DNA of 64,000 bases. Source: Ciona savignyi. Its lineage: Eukaryota > Chordata > Ascidiacea > Phlebobranchia > Cionidae. A model generated the notes under the pieces. That model was not told the origin of the DNA. It did no database searches and worked only from the letters and a program-made list of their open reading frames with translations. The stretch is from positions 723,132 through 787,131 of the forward strand of contig CH002866.1 in assembly GCA_000149265.1 (NCBI GenBank), written 5' to 3'. Below are positions 24,401 to 36,020 of the stretch, in pieces (the first letter of the stretch is position 1; every line of letters begins with the position of its first letter). Made by a program: the position numbers and the translations under genes.

Positions 24401-27400
24401 GACGATTGCCTATGTAATATCCACCCCCTTTCCCATTCACATAGTATAAACACAAATAACCCATTCACCAAAAAGTTGTTTCTAAAATTTTATTATTTTT
24501 AGTTGCATTAAATGCTGGAGTTGATCTTGAGTTGACCGGGTTCGGTCGCGACAACCGATACTCGCTGTTGAACCAAGCTGTTGAGGAGGGGCTGGTGACG
24601 GAGGCATCGCTACGAAGAGCAGCGAAACGATTGTTCCGCACGAGGATGGCTCTCGGGGAGTTTGATCCTCCAGAGTTGAACCACTGGCTCAATGTTCCTG
24701 TGGATGGTGAGGATTGCTGTTGTGGTTCAGGCGTTAATTGATATGTTGTCAGTCACCAACTAATAAAATCAAGAAATGAATAAGTGATTTGAGTTTATAT
24801 CATACAAAAAAGTTATGACTCCTAAAAGCTTTGGTAGACTTTTGTTAAATATTTAAGATCTTTTGAGAATTAGACAGACCATATTTTGAACAGAACCAGG
24901 TATAAAAAATCAATTGTAAACTAGGTAACTTTCTTTTTGTTATTAATTTACTGTTAACATGTATGCAAAGATTTTGGGATGAATAATTTGTATATATACT
25001 ATGCTACACTATAAAAAAACACTCTATCTCAATTCTATGTTTCTTCTAGTCATACAGAGCCTGGCACACAGGGAACTGGCTGCTGAAGTAGCTGCTAAAT
25101 CTTTTGTTCTGCTTAAAAACGATGGAGTGTTGCCTTTGCGTCAACTCTACAAAAACGTTGCTGTAAGGAAATTCTTGTACACTTATTTGTTAAAACTAGC
25201 TTTTCTGTCAAACTGTAACTCATCTGGAAATAAAGAGTTTGATTTTGATCAAAAACAACAAAATAGTGAATATGGATATTTGCAAGTTTGGATATGTATC
25301 TTTAACTATTCCGGTCTGATGTATGACAAATTTAATGCAAAATACATAATTGTGCCCGTTATGCACAATAAAAACATTATGATAATAGTAAATTTGCATG
25401 TTAAAGTATTAAACAAGAGCTTCTGTTTTAGATTGTCGGTCCGTTTATAAACAACAGTGCTGCGCTGAGTGGGGATTACGCTTCCCAATTTAATTTGAAA
25501 TATTTCGTATCGCCGCTTCAAGCAGCCGACTCTCTATCGTACTCCGGTGTTGCACGCTTCACAACGGGATGCATCGGAGCTAACGATAAAAATCTTCCGA
25601 TCTGCAATACTTACAACTCAAGCCAGGTTAAGGAAGTTGTAACTGGGAGTGAGATTGTTCTTGTCACATTGGGGACAGGTAAGTGTTCTGGAAAAGCTAC
25701 AGTAATCTGACAGTGAGTGTAAAGTAACCTATTATTTAATTTTTTCATTAATAGGGATAAAACATAAATATCTATGTTGCAAATATGCAATAAAATATGT
25801 ATGTTGCAAATATGGTAATTATGCGATAAATATGTCAGAAAATGTACTTCAAAAATGTGTTGAGTGGTGTGTGTGTCTTTTCAACTGTTATATTCATTGT
25901 ACTCATTCCGGATATGTTGTATACTAAACTGTACTGAAGCTGGTAATAATTGCCAAAATCACAACATGATTCTCAGTATTGGCCTTACTATCCAAATACC
26001 GCATACAGAGTCTTTGCTTGCACAAACATTTCAAAAAGCAATTTCTTTGGAAATCTGTAGTGTGTGCTACTACCTGAAACATTTTCATATACATTCGTAT
26101 ATCTTTATGAAGGTGTGGGTATTGAAGCTGAATCCAATGACAGAAGTGACATCAACCTTCCAGGGAAGCAACTTCAACTTATACAGGATGTTGTCAGATA
26201 CGGTAAGGACTAGATTTTTGTGAGTTTCTGAGTACAATTCCAAAAAAATTGTTTAATAATTATATTAACAACTTTGAATGGTATAACGGTTTCGTGTGTC
26301 TTGCATAAGTTAACAGTAACATAGTACAGCTGAGTAGCCAGATTTCAGTGGCACAACTAGCTGAAAGGTTTAAAGTATAAAACCTCATTCGTTGTTTGCG
26401 TACTTGGTGAAGGCACTTGGTGAAAATTCATTGGAACCCCTGTTTAATTAAGGTAAACAAAAATTGTTGCTACATCTTTATCATATTCAGCACAGGGAAA
26501 TATCTCCGGTAACCTGACTGTGTGCATAGGTAATCTGATAGTTGCCCTTGTGTTTCCCTCTTTGGGTGAACATTAAGATTCCAACAAAGCAATCTCACAG
26601 CGAGTGGATCTGTGATCGTGCTTCTGTTCAACGCTGGTCCACTGGACGTCAGGTGGCCGATGGATAACGTTGCAGCAGTCATCGCTTGCCACTTCTCGGC
26701 GCAGATGACCGGTGCTGGGATAATGAAGGTTATCACTGGTCAAGTCAATCCAGCAGCTCGGCTTCCAAGCACCTGGCCTGCTTCCATGAGCCAGGTGTTT
26801 TTTTTACACACTCTATACAGGATAATGCTAATAGTCAGGTCCAAATGGTGGGTTTAATAAAACTAGCTTCTAGGTAATCGACTTCGGGAAAAGTCACTTA
26901 AAAGTTTACCGATCACTATGGTTAAATAAGATGAACAAAAACCTAACAATTGTCTACATCGAACTGCATACTAAACTTGAAGCACTAAACACAAGGTTAT
27001 CTCATGGTTACATATTATGTCCCTTTGTGTTTTACCATTTGCAGGCGTACATGTGAATTGCCTATCTAATTCATAGAAATACACCATCCTCACTCTAGGT
27101 TCCCCCAATGACAAACTACAGCATGCACGAGCGCCCGTACCGATACTCCACCTCTGTACCACTCTTTCCATTCGGCTACGGATTGTCCTACACCAAGTTC
27201 TGGTACGTTGACGCCATCGTTGAACCAACTGTCGTGAGGAACTGCCAGGTCCCTGTTGTCCGAGTAATGGTGCAAAACACAGGGGATTTGGATGGAGAGG
27301 AGGTATGTGGTTTTGTTAACCACAGAATGGTGTAAAAAGTTTTTACCTCTAGCAGCTTAAAAGAGTTTGTTTTAAATGATTATTTTTTAAACACCTATTA

Positions 27401-29899
27401 GTAGTATTGTCCTGTTTTGAGTTGGATTAGTCTGTTATCGGAATTAAAATTGGGTAGTTTTGTCGTGTTTAACCTAAAAAATGTGGTTTTTATGGTTAAT
27501 TATTAAAACACCATGTTTCAACTGTCATAGCATGTTGCAGTATGTTATTTAAGACTAAAACATTGGATTTCTTTAACGAGTTAATCAACCTTCAAGCATT
27601 GTCTGTAGTAGCATACATCGTTAAAACTCTCTGCTCAGTTGTAATTTGCTAGAAACGCAATCGTTTTCAATCGGCCATCGCGTCGCTTTTCAATCAAAAC
27701 GTTGCTGGTGCGAAACTGGTCGCTAGCTAGTCGGTTGTGACCTTGGTCAAGTCACTTTACGGACATTGCCTGAACCCAGCGAATTAACCCTTTAACTGCC
27801 GGCTGTTTTTTAGGTCATTTTTTGGCTAAGTCACCTTAGGTTAGAAGCTTCTGGTTAAAAAACTATTGATGTAAGCATGTATATGATTAACAGAAAAGTT
27901 GTTCAGTAATAAATTTTCTTTTTTTTAACATTAGTAAAATTTTGATGACGTCATGCATTGGGCAATGACGTCATGTGTTACTGTTTAGATCAACAAAAAC
28001 TATCTTTTTTTTCATTTACAAACAAAACAGTATGTAGCAAAGTTATTTATGATTATCTTCGGAACATTTTTGTACTACTCTTTTTATGATGACGTCAAAA
28101 CTTTACTGATGACGTCGTAATACGCAAATCGAAAAAAATTTTTTTTTTTTTTTTTTGCACTTGCCCAATGAAACACAAACACATAGCCACAGGAAAACAA
28201 AACTGCTGCAAAACAGCTTCAAAAAGCTTCTTCATGGCTAGAACTACTCGAAAATGAAGCACAACTGCTTCCAGAATCATTATCAGCCAACAAAGGGGCA
28301 GTTTCTTCAACAGAATACCTGTTTTTACCCTCCATGAGCTCAAAAAATAGCCTAATCCAAAATGTACAAGCGAAAAACGAAAGGCTTGTTTTCAAACTAA
28401 CCAAGCGAACCATGACGACAATAGTTATAAACTAATCGGGGACTAAAATCAAAATTAAAACTAATTAAAACAACTAAAAATCACACATATATGTATACAT
28501 TTTTTAAACTCAAATAACTAAAAAATATCAAATGCAAACCTATATTTCATCTTATATTGGTAAACGCAGAAATTATTCAGCTCTCCAGCGCCATCTCACT
28601 GATCAAAATCGGCCGTATACTTTTTAACTTATGTAATTTTTAGCGCTGTCGACTTGTGTCGACAGCGGCAGTTAAAGGGTTAATGGGTTCTACCAAATTG
28701 AAGGAACGTATTATCATATACAGCACACTGCAATAGCTCCGGTAACCTGACGGTGGGCGTGAGGTGATCTGGCAATTGCTTGTGTGTTAATCCCCTTGGT
28801 TTTCCCACTCACGGGGATAAATATTCTATCATATCCTGTCCACTTACCAGTTGTGTACTTTGGTTATGCAGCATAGAAGATAAATTCATTACTTTTTCTA
28901 TCTTAACGTGTTTACGATCTCAAAATAATCGGTAAACCATCAACCTTCACTTTGTTAATTAAGCTTCAATTGTTTTATTATGATTTTCCAGGTGGTCCAA
29001 ATCTACATGACGTCAAAGAAAAAACGAGATCCTGAACTTTTGCACCAACTAGTGGCATTCAAGCGAGTGCCGATAAAAGCCGGTGAAGAAATCTCGGTGG
29101 AACTACCAATTCCTCATCTCAGCAGAGCTATTTGGCTTGAACTTGAAGGAGGTTAGTTGGGTAGAGCATCCATGCTCCAATCCTGGTAATAAATAAACAT
29201 TATAGGCAATCTTTACATTGCCTTGTGTGCAACATTAGTATTACAGAGCAAGTTTATGTGTTGGAATATATCATCACATATATTCATGTTTATTCCTGTG
29301 AATAGGGAAACGGCTGTAGGGTTAACCAACGAGTAAGCGTCAGATTACATTGCTCCCACCATCGGCAACCGGAGCTATAGCAGTGTGTGTGTGTTGTGCA
29401 TGATTGAAACGTCTTCAATTCAGTTGAACCCATTATTCCGTGGGNNNNNNNNNNNNNNNNNNNNNNNNNNNNNNNNNNNNNNNNNNNNNNNNNNNNNNNN
29501 NNNNNNNNNNNNNNNNNNNNNNNNNNNNNNNNNNNNNNNNNNNNATTCGTGTATTTAGAGATTCAGATTAACCCTATTATGCACAAGATTCAGATTTCAA
29601 TCCAACAACCTTTTGGATAAGAGCGGCCGCATTTAACAGAATAACAGATAAGTAAACAAAAGAATAAACACAGTTGGCATAATTATACCACATAATTTTA
29701 GAGTTAAGAAATTTGCATAGGTTATTTCATGTTTGCAGACTACGATTACTACTTCGACGCTGACGAGTTCACTTTGTACGTTGGCGGACAGCAACCCCAC
29801 CAAGTGGTGAAAGTTCCATCGAACATTCTCACAGTTTCCTTCAAGTACGAGTTGGAACATCCAGGCCAAGTCATCTCTCTCAGCGATTGTGAGTTCTAA
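21474..29899 (+). CDS. GH3-2: glycoside hydrolase family 3, beta-xylosidase type, open frame
   Basis: Fourteen exons: 21474-21617, 21817-22010, 22492-22651, 22799-22947, 23330-23478, 23820-23936, 24503-24706, 25050-25162, 25432-25678, 26113-26202, 26601-26794, 27099-27302, 28992-29151 and 29739-29899. They total 2286 nt, an intact 761-aa protein whose phases all agree. It has a signal peptide (MIRLFLPLVLFFFVCHG). The N-domain has the nucleophile Asp282 in NGYIVSDENA. The C-domain has GVGIEAE (Glu497/Glu499) and LPGKQ. A fibronectin-III-like tail follows GYGLSYTKF. The domain order and length match the beta-xylosidase/arabinofuranosidase branch of GH3 best known from plants and fungi. A lysosomal-type or digestive role is possible, but the substrate is unknown. 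The last intron carries a SINE copy and an assembly gap. Intron 12 holds a SINE cut by a piggyBac-like element. Confidence 0.93.
23520..23665 (+). repeat. SINE fragment in GH3-2 intron 5
   Basis: Begins AGAAAGGTTGCGGGATCGAAAC (B-box-like) and continues with AGCCAGTTGTGTTCTTGG and GGACCCAGTGAATTAAT. These are the head end and first half of the window's SINE on the plus strand. Moderately diverged. Confidence 0.65.
26360..26578 (+). repeat. Decayed SINE in GH3-2 intron 10
   Basis: Retains CTTGGTGAAGGCACTTGG near the left and CTCCGGTAACCTGACTGTG followed by TTGCCCTTGTGTTTCCCTCT at the right. This is the plus-strand order of the SINE. It ends about 20 bp before exon 11. Confidence 0.6.
27680..28840 (+). 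repeat. SINE split by a piggyBac-like insertion (GH3-2 intron 12)
   Basis: The SINE head and first half lie at about 27680-27787 and end CCCAGCGAATTAA. The second half resumes at 28680 with TTAATGGGTTCTACC and runs to about 28840. Removing 27788-28679 and one TTAA restores the order seen in uninterrupted copies. This fixes the order of events: the SINE came first and the DNA element later. Confidence 0.85.
27788..28679 (-). mobile_element. piggyBac-like DNA transposon, internally deleted
   Basis: 892 bp, flanked by TTAA on both sides (27784-27787 and 28680-28683). The terminal inverted repeats are CCCTTTAACTGCCGGCTG at the left and, on the other strand, CCCTTTAACTGCCGCTG at the right. TTAA targets and CCC-type ends are hallmarks of piggyBac. 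On the minus strand, 28335 down to 28219 encodes MEGKNRYSVEETAPLLADND and a Ser/Glu-rich run. That has the look of a piggyBac transposase N-terminus, but nothing of the catalytic domain remains. A T run of about 22 nt and several TGACGTCA-like palindromes lie inside. Confidence 0.82.
29285..29444 (-). repeat. SINE copy truncated by the assembly gap (GH3-2 intron 13)
   Basis: CCTGTGAATAGGGAAAC at the left, then CGGCAACCGGAGCTATAGCAG and CCCATTATTCCGTGGG, the SINE body on the minus strand. It stops at the first N, so the tRNA-like head is probably within the unsequenced part. Repetitive sequence here may explain the gap. Confidence 0.75.
29445..29544. other. Assembly gap (100 N)
   Basis: Exactly 100 N, the usual placeholder for a gap of unknown size. 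It lies inside the last intron of GH3-2 and does not affect the coding exons on either side. Confidence 0.98.
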
Positions 29900-30859
29900 T
29901 TGAGTCCCATAAACTTTAATTTTCCCTGCAGTAAAATCTCTTCATTCCTTCATCTTTTCCTTCCATGATCACTCTCGAGAGAAGAGATTATATTATGAAA
30001 AGTTTTCTTTCTCTAATGTAGCTGATATTGTTAAATCTGTGTTCAGTGGTGATATGTTGGGCAGGCCGTTTCGTTGTGTGATTTCAATTAACCAAGTTCC
30101 GGTTTTCTTTGAAAATAATATGAAATTCATCTTTACAAGTATCCTAATCGAAAATAGTTAATATCTGTCTTTCGTGCTCTGGTGCATTCACGATGCTTTC
30201 CCAGGTAGAAGGGTTTATTTTGACGTTCAGAATGCCAATCATTATTTTAAATCCCTCTACACTATACAATGTACAACATATACACATTAGTATCCTTCCT
30301 AAATAGAAAGATCGAGTATAAACATGCGTATTCCTTATTTAGCAAAGTTTTATATACGTTATTTTTGGATTTCGTAACATTGTCCACACTTAAAATTGTG
30401 TTAATATACCATACCACACAGTTCAATTGAAGCTAATTCATTTTTTTCTAATTTCCTTGCATTTTTTACTATTTGCGATTTATCACGTCCATCATGTGCA
30501 ATTATCAGCATTCCATTTTCTGTATTTATTATATGTGCGAATAAAATGACCATGGTAGTACTCGAGTCCAGCACCCGGTCGTCTGATCAAACAAACTCGG
30601 TACACTTGTGAGATTTTTCGCCACCTGCCTACAGGGATCATTGTCCGGGCTATTGTAAATATTATCCATTCTTTGTCTGCTGTTTTGAAAGTAAATAAGC
30701 GCCCACCCTGCACCGTTCTAAGCGCCCGTAATGCGAGACCCTCTTATGAAACATTAAACGCGATTTCGGCACAACAATAAGGCAGTAGGCACCTATCGGA
30801 AACTTTAGCGCTACTGCTGGTCTTGTTAGGAGTTTCGTCCAACTGCAGGTCGGTAGCAA
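29900..30859. other. Intergenic between GH3-2 and the basic-protein gene
   Basis: GH3-2 3' UTR and AT-rich spacer up to about 30500. From about 30550 the base composition becomes less AT-rich and probably includes the promoter and 5' UTR of the next gene. No further exon, RNA gene or repeat was recognised. Confidence 0.5.
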
Positions 30860-33800
30860 ATGACGGGTGTAAGAGTTGTTTCGTCCCACTTAACCCCAGC
30901 GAAAGACAGAGCGCTGACCAACGCGTTACTGAGGCTCAGTGAGAAAGTAGCAGCTAGGGACGATGTCATCTACTGCGGCCCGAATGAACCGATCTATGGT
31001 TGGACTGCCACGGTCCCAAACCCACGGTGGGTGCTAACAAATGCATGCCATCTTTTTTATTAAAGACTTCAGAATGTAAAATATAAAACAAATCTCTAAC
31101 GTTTGGCCTGCAGAATGTTAAATTAGTTTCATATTTTTGTTGTACGCTTTCTATTACATTTAAAACTGTCAATTCGAGTTGTAAAATGGAAAGTAGGGTG
31201 ATAAGTAGCATATTTTCTTTAGGTATTCCGAAAAGCCCAAACCGACCGTAGTGAAGAAGAAAAAAACAATTAAAAAGGCAAAAGCTACCATGGACTACTT
31301 AAAACAAAGTGAATGTATATTGGAGATGTCCAACGCGTCAGTCAACACGGAGGGACAGTACCACACCTACGCAACTTTACGGGATATGTACGACTCGTAC
31401 AAGGTAAAGTTCCTGTCAGATATGTAAGAAATATATAGGCCTAAGCGCTATTTAAATAATAAGACAAAGCGCAAGGGGGGTTAAAACACCAATTTTTATG
31501 GCATATACCATTTGTCCACACTCGAATTATTGCGATTTGTTTTGTGATAATGGTATCTGTAAGTCGGATGCGTCCTTTAGCAAGACACCAACGGCAGTTT
31601 ATTAGACCCAGTTGATTGATACACTATGATCAATACGGGAGCACTATTTTCATAAGTTTCACATTACAATAGTTCCAATAAGTTACCAGTTGACAAGAGA
31701 TAAATTAAGGATTCTATACGATATCGTCCGTGCGTTTTTCCACACAGGGGGTGAACATCTATATCCTATGGAGTTAATAAAAATTTCCTAAACGCGCATA
31801 ACGACTGCATTTTACAACTTCAGGATAAAACGTAATTACGCGATTTTATATTAATTATCTATAAAGTTTAAGCCTGTAGAGTAGACAAATGCGTAACGCC
31901 AATATGTCTCGGTCATAACTCATGGTAAAGTTGCCTACATTTAATATTTGCATGGTAACGATACAAAAAATGCATATTTCCCTTATTGCAGCTGGTTAAT
32001 AATTGATTGGTTTTCATATTATTATTGTCCATAGAAAACAAGATTTCAAATGTCAGAGCAGAGACGAGATGTGATTGATCCGGTGACTTACAAATACATT
32101 CCTTGGAGTGAAAGAGACGAAGATGAATCGATATTCTCAGGCGAAATCAGGCTCCCTGTACTTAAGGTGATTGGTTACTGAAACTTAAAAATTCATCACC
32201 GATTAGCTTGGTTGATTATAGTGCGTCGCTTTTAAGCCAAAGAATTAAAGATTCGAAACCGGTCCCTAACTGCTCGGTTGTGTCTTTGAACAGGTCACTC
32301 AGGAACCTTACCGTCATACTCAAAACCCAGGAATAAATACGGAAACACAACGTTAGGCGTGATATAATTTGACATTTGCACGTGTGTTAAGTACCCAGCG
32401 TTTTTTCATTCAGAGACATAAATATTATATCCTACCCTGTACCAAAAAGTGTCAGTTCTACGTTGGTTCTACGTTCTTAATTTTTTTTGAAATAATATAA
32501 ATTTTTAAAACTAACTTTATTGTTGGTATAAGCTTAAAAGAGTGGACAAGATCGTCTAGTTTACTCGTTACTGGTAAAATCCACTTGTTTATTGCTTGGT
32601 TGTGCAAGCCATACTGGCAACGCCAAAGTCGGGTTTGTATATTAAATACTAAACATGAATAGCAATTAGACCGGGGCTGCACATTAAGTCTTACCATCCG
32701 ACTTTTTCTTCAGATGAGTCACCCTGCGAGACCGAGCAAACTGGTCGAGGTGCTGGAGAAGTATATGCAGAGGGGAGATCCCCATCGCTCGCCCGAAACT
32801 GGCGAACTAATACGGAGAAACAACAAAGACAAGAAGTAAGTAAACATAACCGTCGTAACCTTTGACATGGTGTGGAGAAAGATACACAGCCAAGCGGTAA
32901 CATGACCCATTGACATGATACTAGATCTTATATAAACACACTGTGTTTATCTTACTGCTCAGGTACAAGTGGAACTTTGATAAAAAGGAAAAGGCCACAC
33001 GAAAGGCTAAACGAGCCCTAAAACAGGTCGAAAACGCCCTCAGCAAAGGGGAACCGCGGAACATAGAACCTTCGGTTAAAGAAAGACTAGTAAGGTATGT
33101 AAGAAAGGAGATAAAATTGTTGTTTTTATCGAATATGTTTTTAATTTTGTTATAGGCCCATGTGTACACACGCAGCTTTTACCTTTTTGTTGTTTTAAGA
33201 TACGTGAACGGTGCAGTTAAAAGAAAAACAGATCAGATTCCCGACCGAAGCTATTACGTCACCTTGCATCCGCGAAATCTTGACGCCAGAGATGACAATG
33301 ACGTGATTTCGAAAATGATAAAGTTCGAGAAGACGCAGGACGACGAGCGCTGGGTGGCGCGAGTCATCATCGGAAAATCGGAGAGAGAGCACGTGACCGC
33401 AACATCGGAGTCTTCCTCGATTAACTCTTCCGTCGTCATCGTACCGAGCACAAGGTACAAGAGACTAGGAGTGGTCGGAAACGAGAGGGAAAGAATAAAA
33501 CGAAGAATCCAAGAAAGACGAAGAAACGAGGAAGATAAATCGGATACGACCAAGACTCAATATAGATTTAATAGCCAAGTGAGTTGGTATACATACTTTG
33601 TAATTTGTTTATTGATATTATAACTTAAAAATTTATGCATAATATACATAACTACCACCTAATATACAATCGGACACGACCGAGACGCGATATCGATTTA
33701 ATAGCCAAGTGATTTATATTTTGTAAGTAAGTTACTGCGATTATATCATACCAGAATCATACTAATATACATAACTACTCCATAATATTATTTTACAATC

Positions 33801-36020
33801 TTTTTAAGCACGGCGTCGAACTGCCGCCCGTCTTTACCGTAGTGGAGACTGCGAAAGTAACGATGAAATACGACGTCGAAACCGCGCGTAGGAAAGGGAC
33901 GGTGCACGTCGAAGATGACCTTTCACCCAGATCCGTCGACACAGAATGCGCGCCACAGCCTTTCAAACAAAATCGGAAGTCCAAAAAAGTGGATCAGTTG
34001 CCACCGGTTTTCCCTAAACCGAGGCCGCTGGTTTCCTCTCACCGCGATGCTGCTCATCAGCTCCCCCCTGTGGTAGGAGAAGGCTCGACTTCACTGAAGG
34101 AGAAAACTGACCAACGCAGCAGTGGAGACGGCGCAAAACGGAAGGAACAGTTACCGAGTATCAAAGAGGCTTCAACAATGACGTAAGCATTGGTAATTAT
34201 TACGCGATCGCGCTTTGAACCACAAAGAAAATGTTAGAATCCCAGATCAAGGTATAACGCATTAGGTAATAAGGTATTATGGCATATTTCTAAAGTAAAA
34301 TCCGACCTGGTTGGTATAGTGGTTGCGCGACTTTCGAAGTGACGTTTGTTGGATCAACACCAGCAGCTAGCTAGTCAGTCCTATTATTTTACGTAGCGCT
34401 TTGCAGACATTGTTGAAAGCCAGTGGATTAAAGAGTCGAACATGCACTGTAGCAAATGTCTTTCAAACAACAATCCACAATAGTTTCGATAACATAACTG
34501 TGCATACAAGATAATGTGATGATTTCCCCTGTTATAAGGCTCTTCTTTCCCATATCTATGGGAGTAAATACAATTATTCTCAATTTTACGTGTTCCATTC
34601 TCAACTTAACGGTATCCTTTCTATTGCTGTATCAACATCCAAGTCACTTGCCGGAGACCGAACGTAAGTTACGAAAACCGTCAGGACTGAAAGCGGTCGA
34701 TATGACGTCATCAAGTACCAGTAACGGGGAGGTGACGTCATCAGCATTTAACAGTGACGAAATCGTGCGACAGCTGGTTGAAACTGCCAACTTTATTTCA
34801 ACTGATAAACAAAGCGACTTTCTAAGATATAAAGTAAGATGAGAAGTGGTTTGAAATGCCATGTAATGAACTACTATGTAAACAGTCAAAATTTGAGAAA
34901 AACACTTCATTGTTGATGTTAATATACCATGCTTTAATTGTTAATGAAAAATTAATGTACAAAATTTCATTTCATTTTAGAAGTAAACATGGGTTGATGC
35001 TTTAATATAATGGAGTTGGTAATGTTAAGTTATGCTAACAAGCAAGCCTTGTAAAAAGTTCGGTCGTGACAAAAATATGACGCGCATTTAACTTATAAAA
35101 TGATAACTAATTCTGTCTTCAAGGTCATCCCTAATCCCGGGACGAGTGAAATTGAAAGGGAAATTTCTCGTGATAAAAAGCCCATCCACCCTCCCCACCT
35201 TAAGAACCGCGGAAGAAAAAAGCTTCAAACTCTCGTAGATGAACAGCAGACTCTTGTGAACTCCGTCTTGCAAAGGCTGAACCAAACACTTAAACCTACC
35301 GATGTAAATACTCTTACCAATATTCTAGATATTTCTCCAATAACAATTTAAGACCTGGTTAAATTTACTTGTTTTTGTTGTGTTTTCGTGTGGAATTGAA
35401 TACTACGTAGCTTAATAATGGTGTTTAATTTTTATTAAATTTTATTTGACCTATTTAAATTTTAGGGCATATTAGAAGAGTCGGCCTTTAAGCACGCATT
35501 ATCTACTGCCATTGCTAAAGCGAAGTTACTTGGAGAAAAGAACAGTCAACAGGCACTGAACACATATGTGGTTACAATTTCAATATATTAACTTTTTTTT
35601 TTCTTACAGCCACCGACCAATTTAACTTCGGGAAATGGATGTGTGGTCATGAAACGCAGGGCGGTACCTCCAATCATAACCACCAAACCGCCGGACCGTT
35701 CTGCGCAGACAGGACTGCCGGGCAATCAACAAACGCTTCTGAACAGCGCGTTTCAGGCAGGTTTCGTAAAAGACAAACCGACCAAAATCACCAAAAAAGA
35801 AAAGCGAACAAAGCTCCGTAAACTGCCGTCGGAGAGGAAAATTCCTCCCTCGATTGACGAGATCTCCTTACCAGGTGTCATTTGCAGCGGTGACGTAATA
35901 ATACAAGAAAGACCGACTCCTAAATTATTAGAAAGCAATTTCGCAGCTTCAATTACCTCTGTAAAACCAACGCGTCGGGTGGCGAATTTTGTACGAAATG
36001 AGACAATTCAAAACGCGTGA
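30860..36020 (+). CDS. Unrecognised basic, low-complexity-rich protein, 789 aa, 11 exons
   Basis: Exons: 30860-31026, 31223-31403, 32035-32166, 32714-32835, 32963-33094, 33200-33578, 33809-34182, 34644-34833, 35124-35303, 35466-35567 and 35610-36020. They total 2370 nt with every phase consistent. I do not recognise the family. There is no signal peptide or membrane segment. The protein is Lys/Arg-rich with charged helical runs such as KKEKATRKAKRALKQVENAL (about residues 210-230) and a run of Arg/Glu around ERERIKRRIQERRRNEE. Proline-rich, probably disordered stretches repeat QLPP(V). Two related segments, QQTLVNSVLQRLN (exon 9) and NQQTLLNSAFQAGF (exon 11), may be a short repeated motif. 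A cytoskeletal, axonemal or nuclear scaffold would fit the composition, but this is only a guess. Reading through exon 9 instead of splicing would stop at 35351. Confidence 0.75.
32215..32440 (+). repeat. SINE copy in intron 3 of the basic-protein gene
   Basis: GTGCGTCGCTTTTAAGCC, GATTCGAAACCGGTCCCTAA and TGCTCGGTTGTGTCTTTG form the tRNA-like head on the plus strand. The body follows, down to CAGAGACATAAATATTATAT. It is diverged from the better-preserved copies. Confidence 0.7.
33535..33720 (+). repeat. Tandem duplication of an exon end plus intron
   Basis: The last about 45 coding bases of exon 6 and its donor (33535-33585) recur, diverged, at about 33668-33718 with the same CGATTTAATAGCCAAGTGA. 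The following ATACATAACTAC tract is also repeated, giving a period of about 133 bp. The second copy has no obvious acceptor, so it looks like an untranslated echo of the exon end. Confidence 0.75.
34308..34560 (+). repeat. SINE copy in intron 7 of the basic-protein gene
   Basis: CCGACCTGGTTGGTATAGTG begins a tRNA-like head on the plus strand with an A-box-like start. It is followed by CAGCTAGCTAGTCAGTCC, AGCCAGTGGATTAA and ACAATAGTTTCGATAACATA, the SINE block order. Clearly diverged. Confidence 0.68.

Noticed and set aside
28134-28156. Long T run as a poly(A) tail of a processed gene on the minus strand
   Set aside because: It lies inside the piggyBac-like element with no processed coding sequence beside it.
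12656-29899. Bacterial or plant contamination as the source of the GH3 genes
   Set aside because: Introns, SINE copies and DNA elements of the same kinds as in the neighbouring animal genes lie inside both loci.
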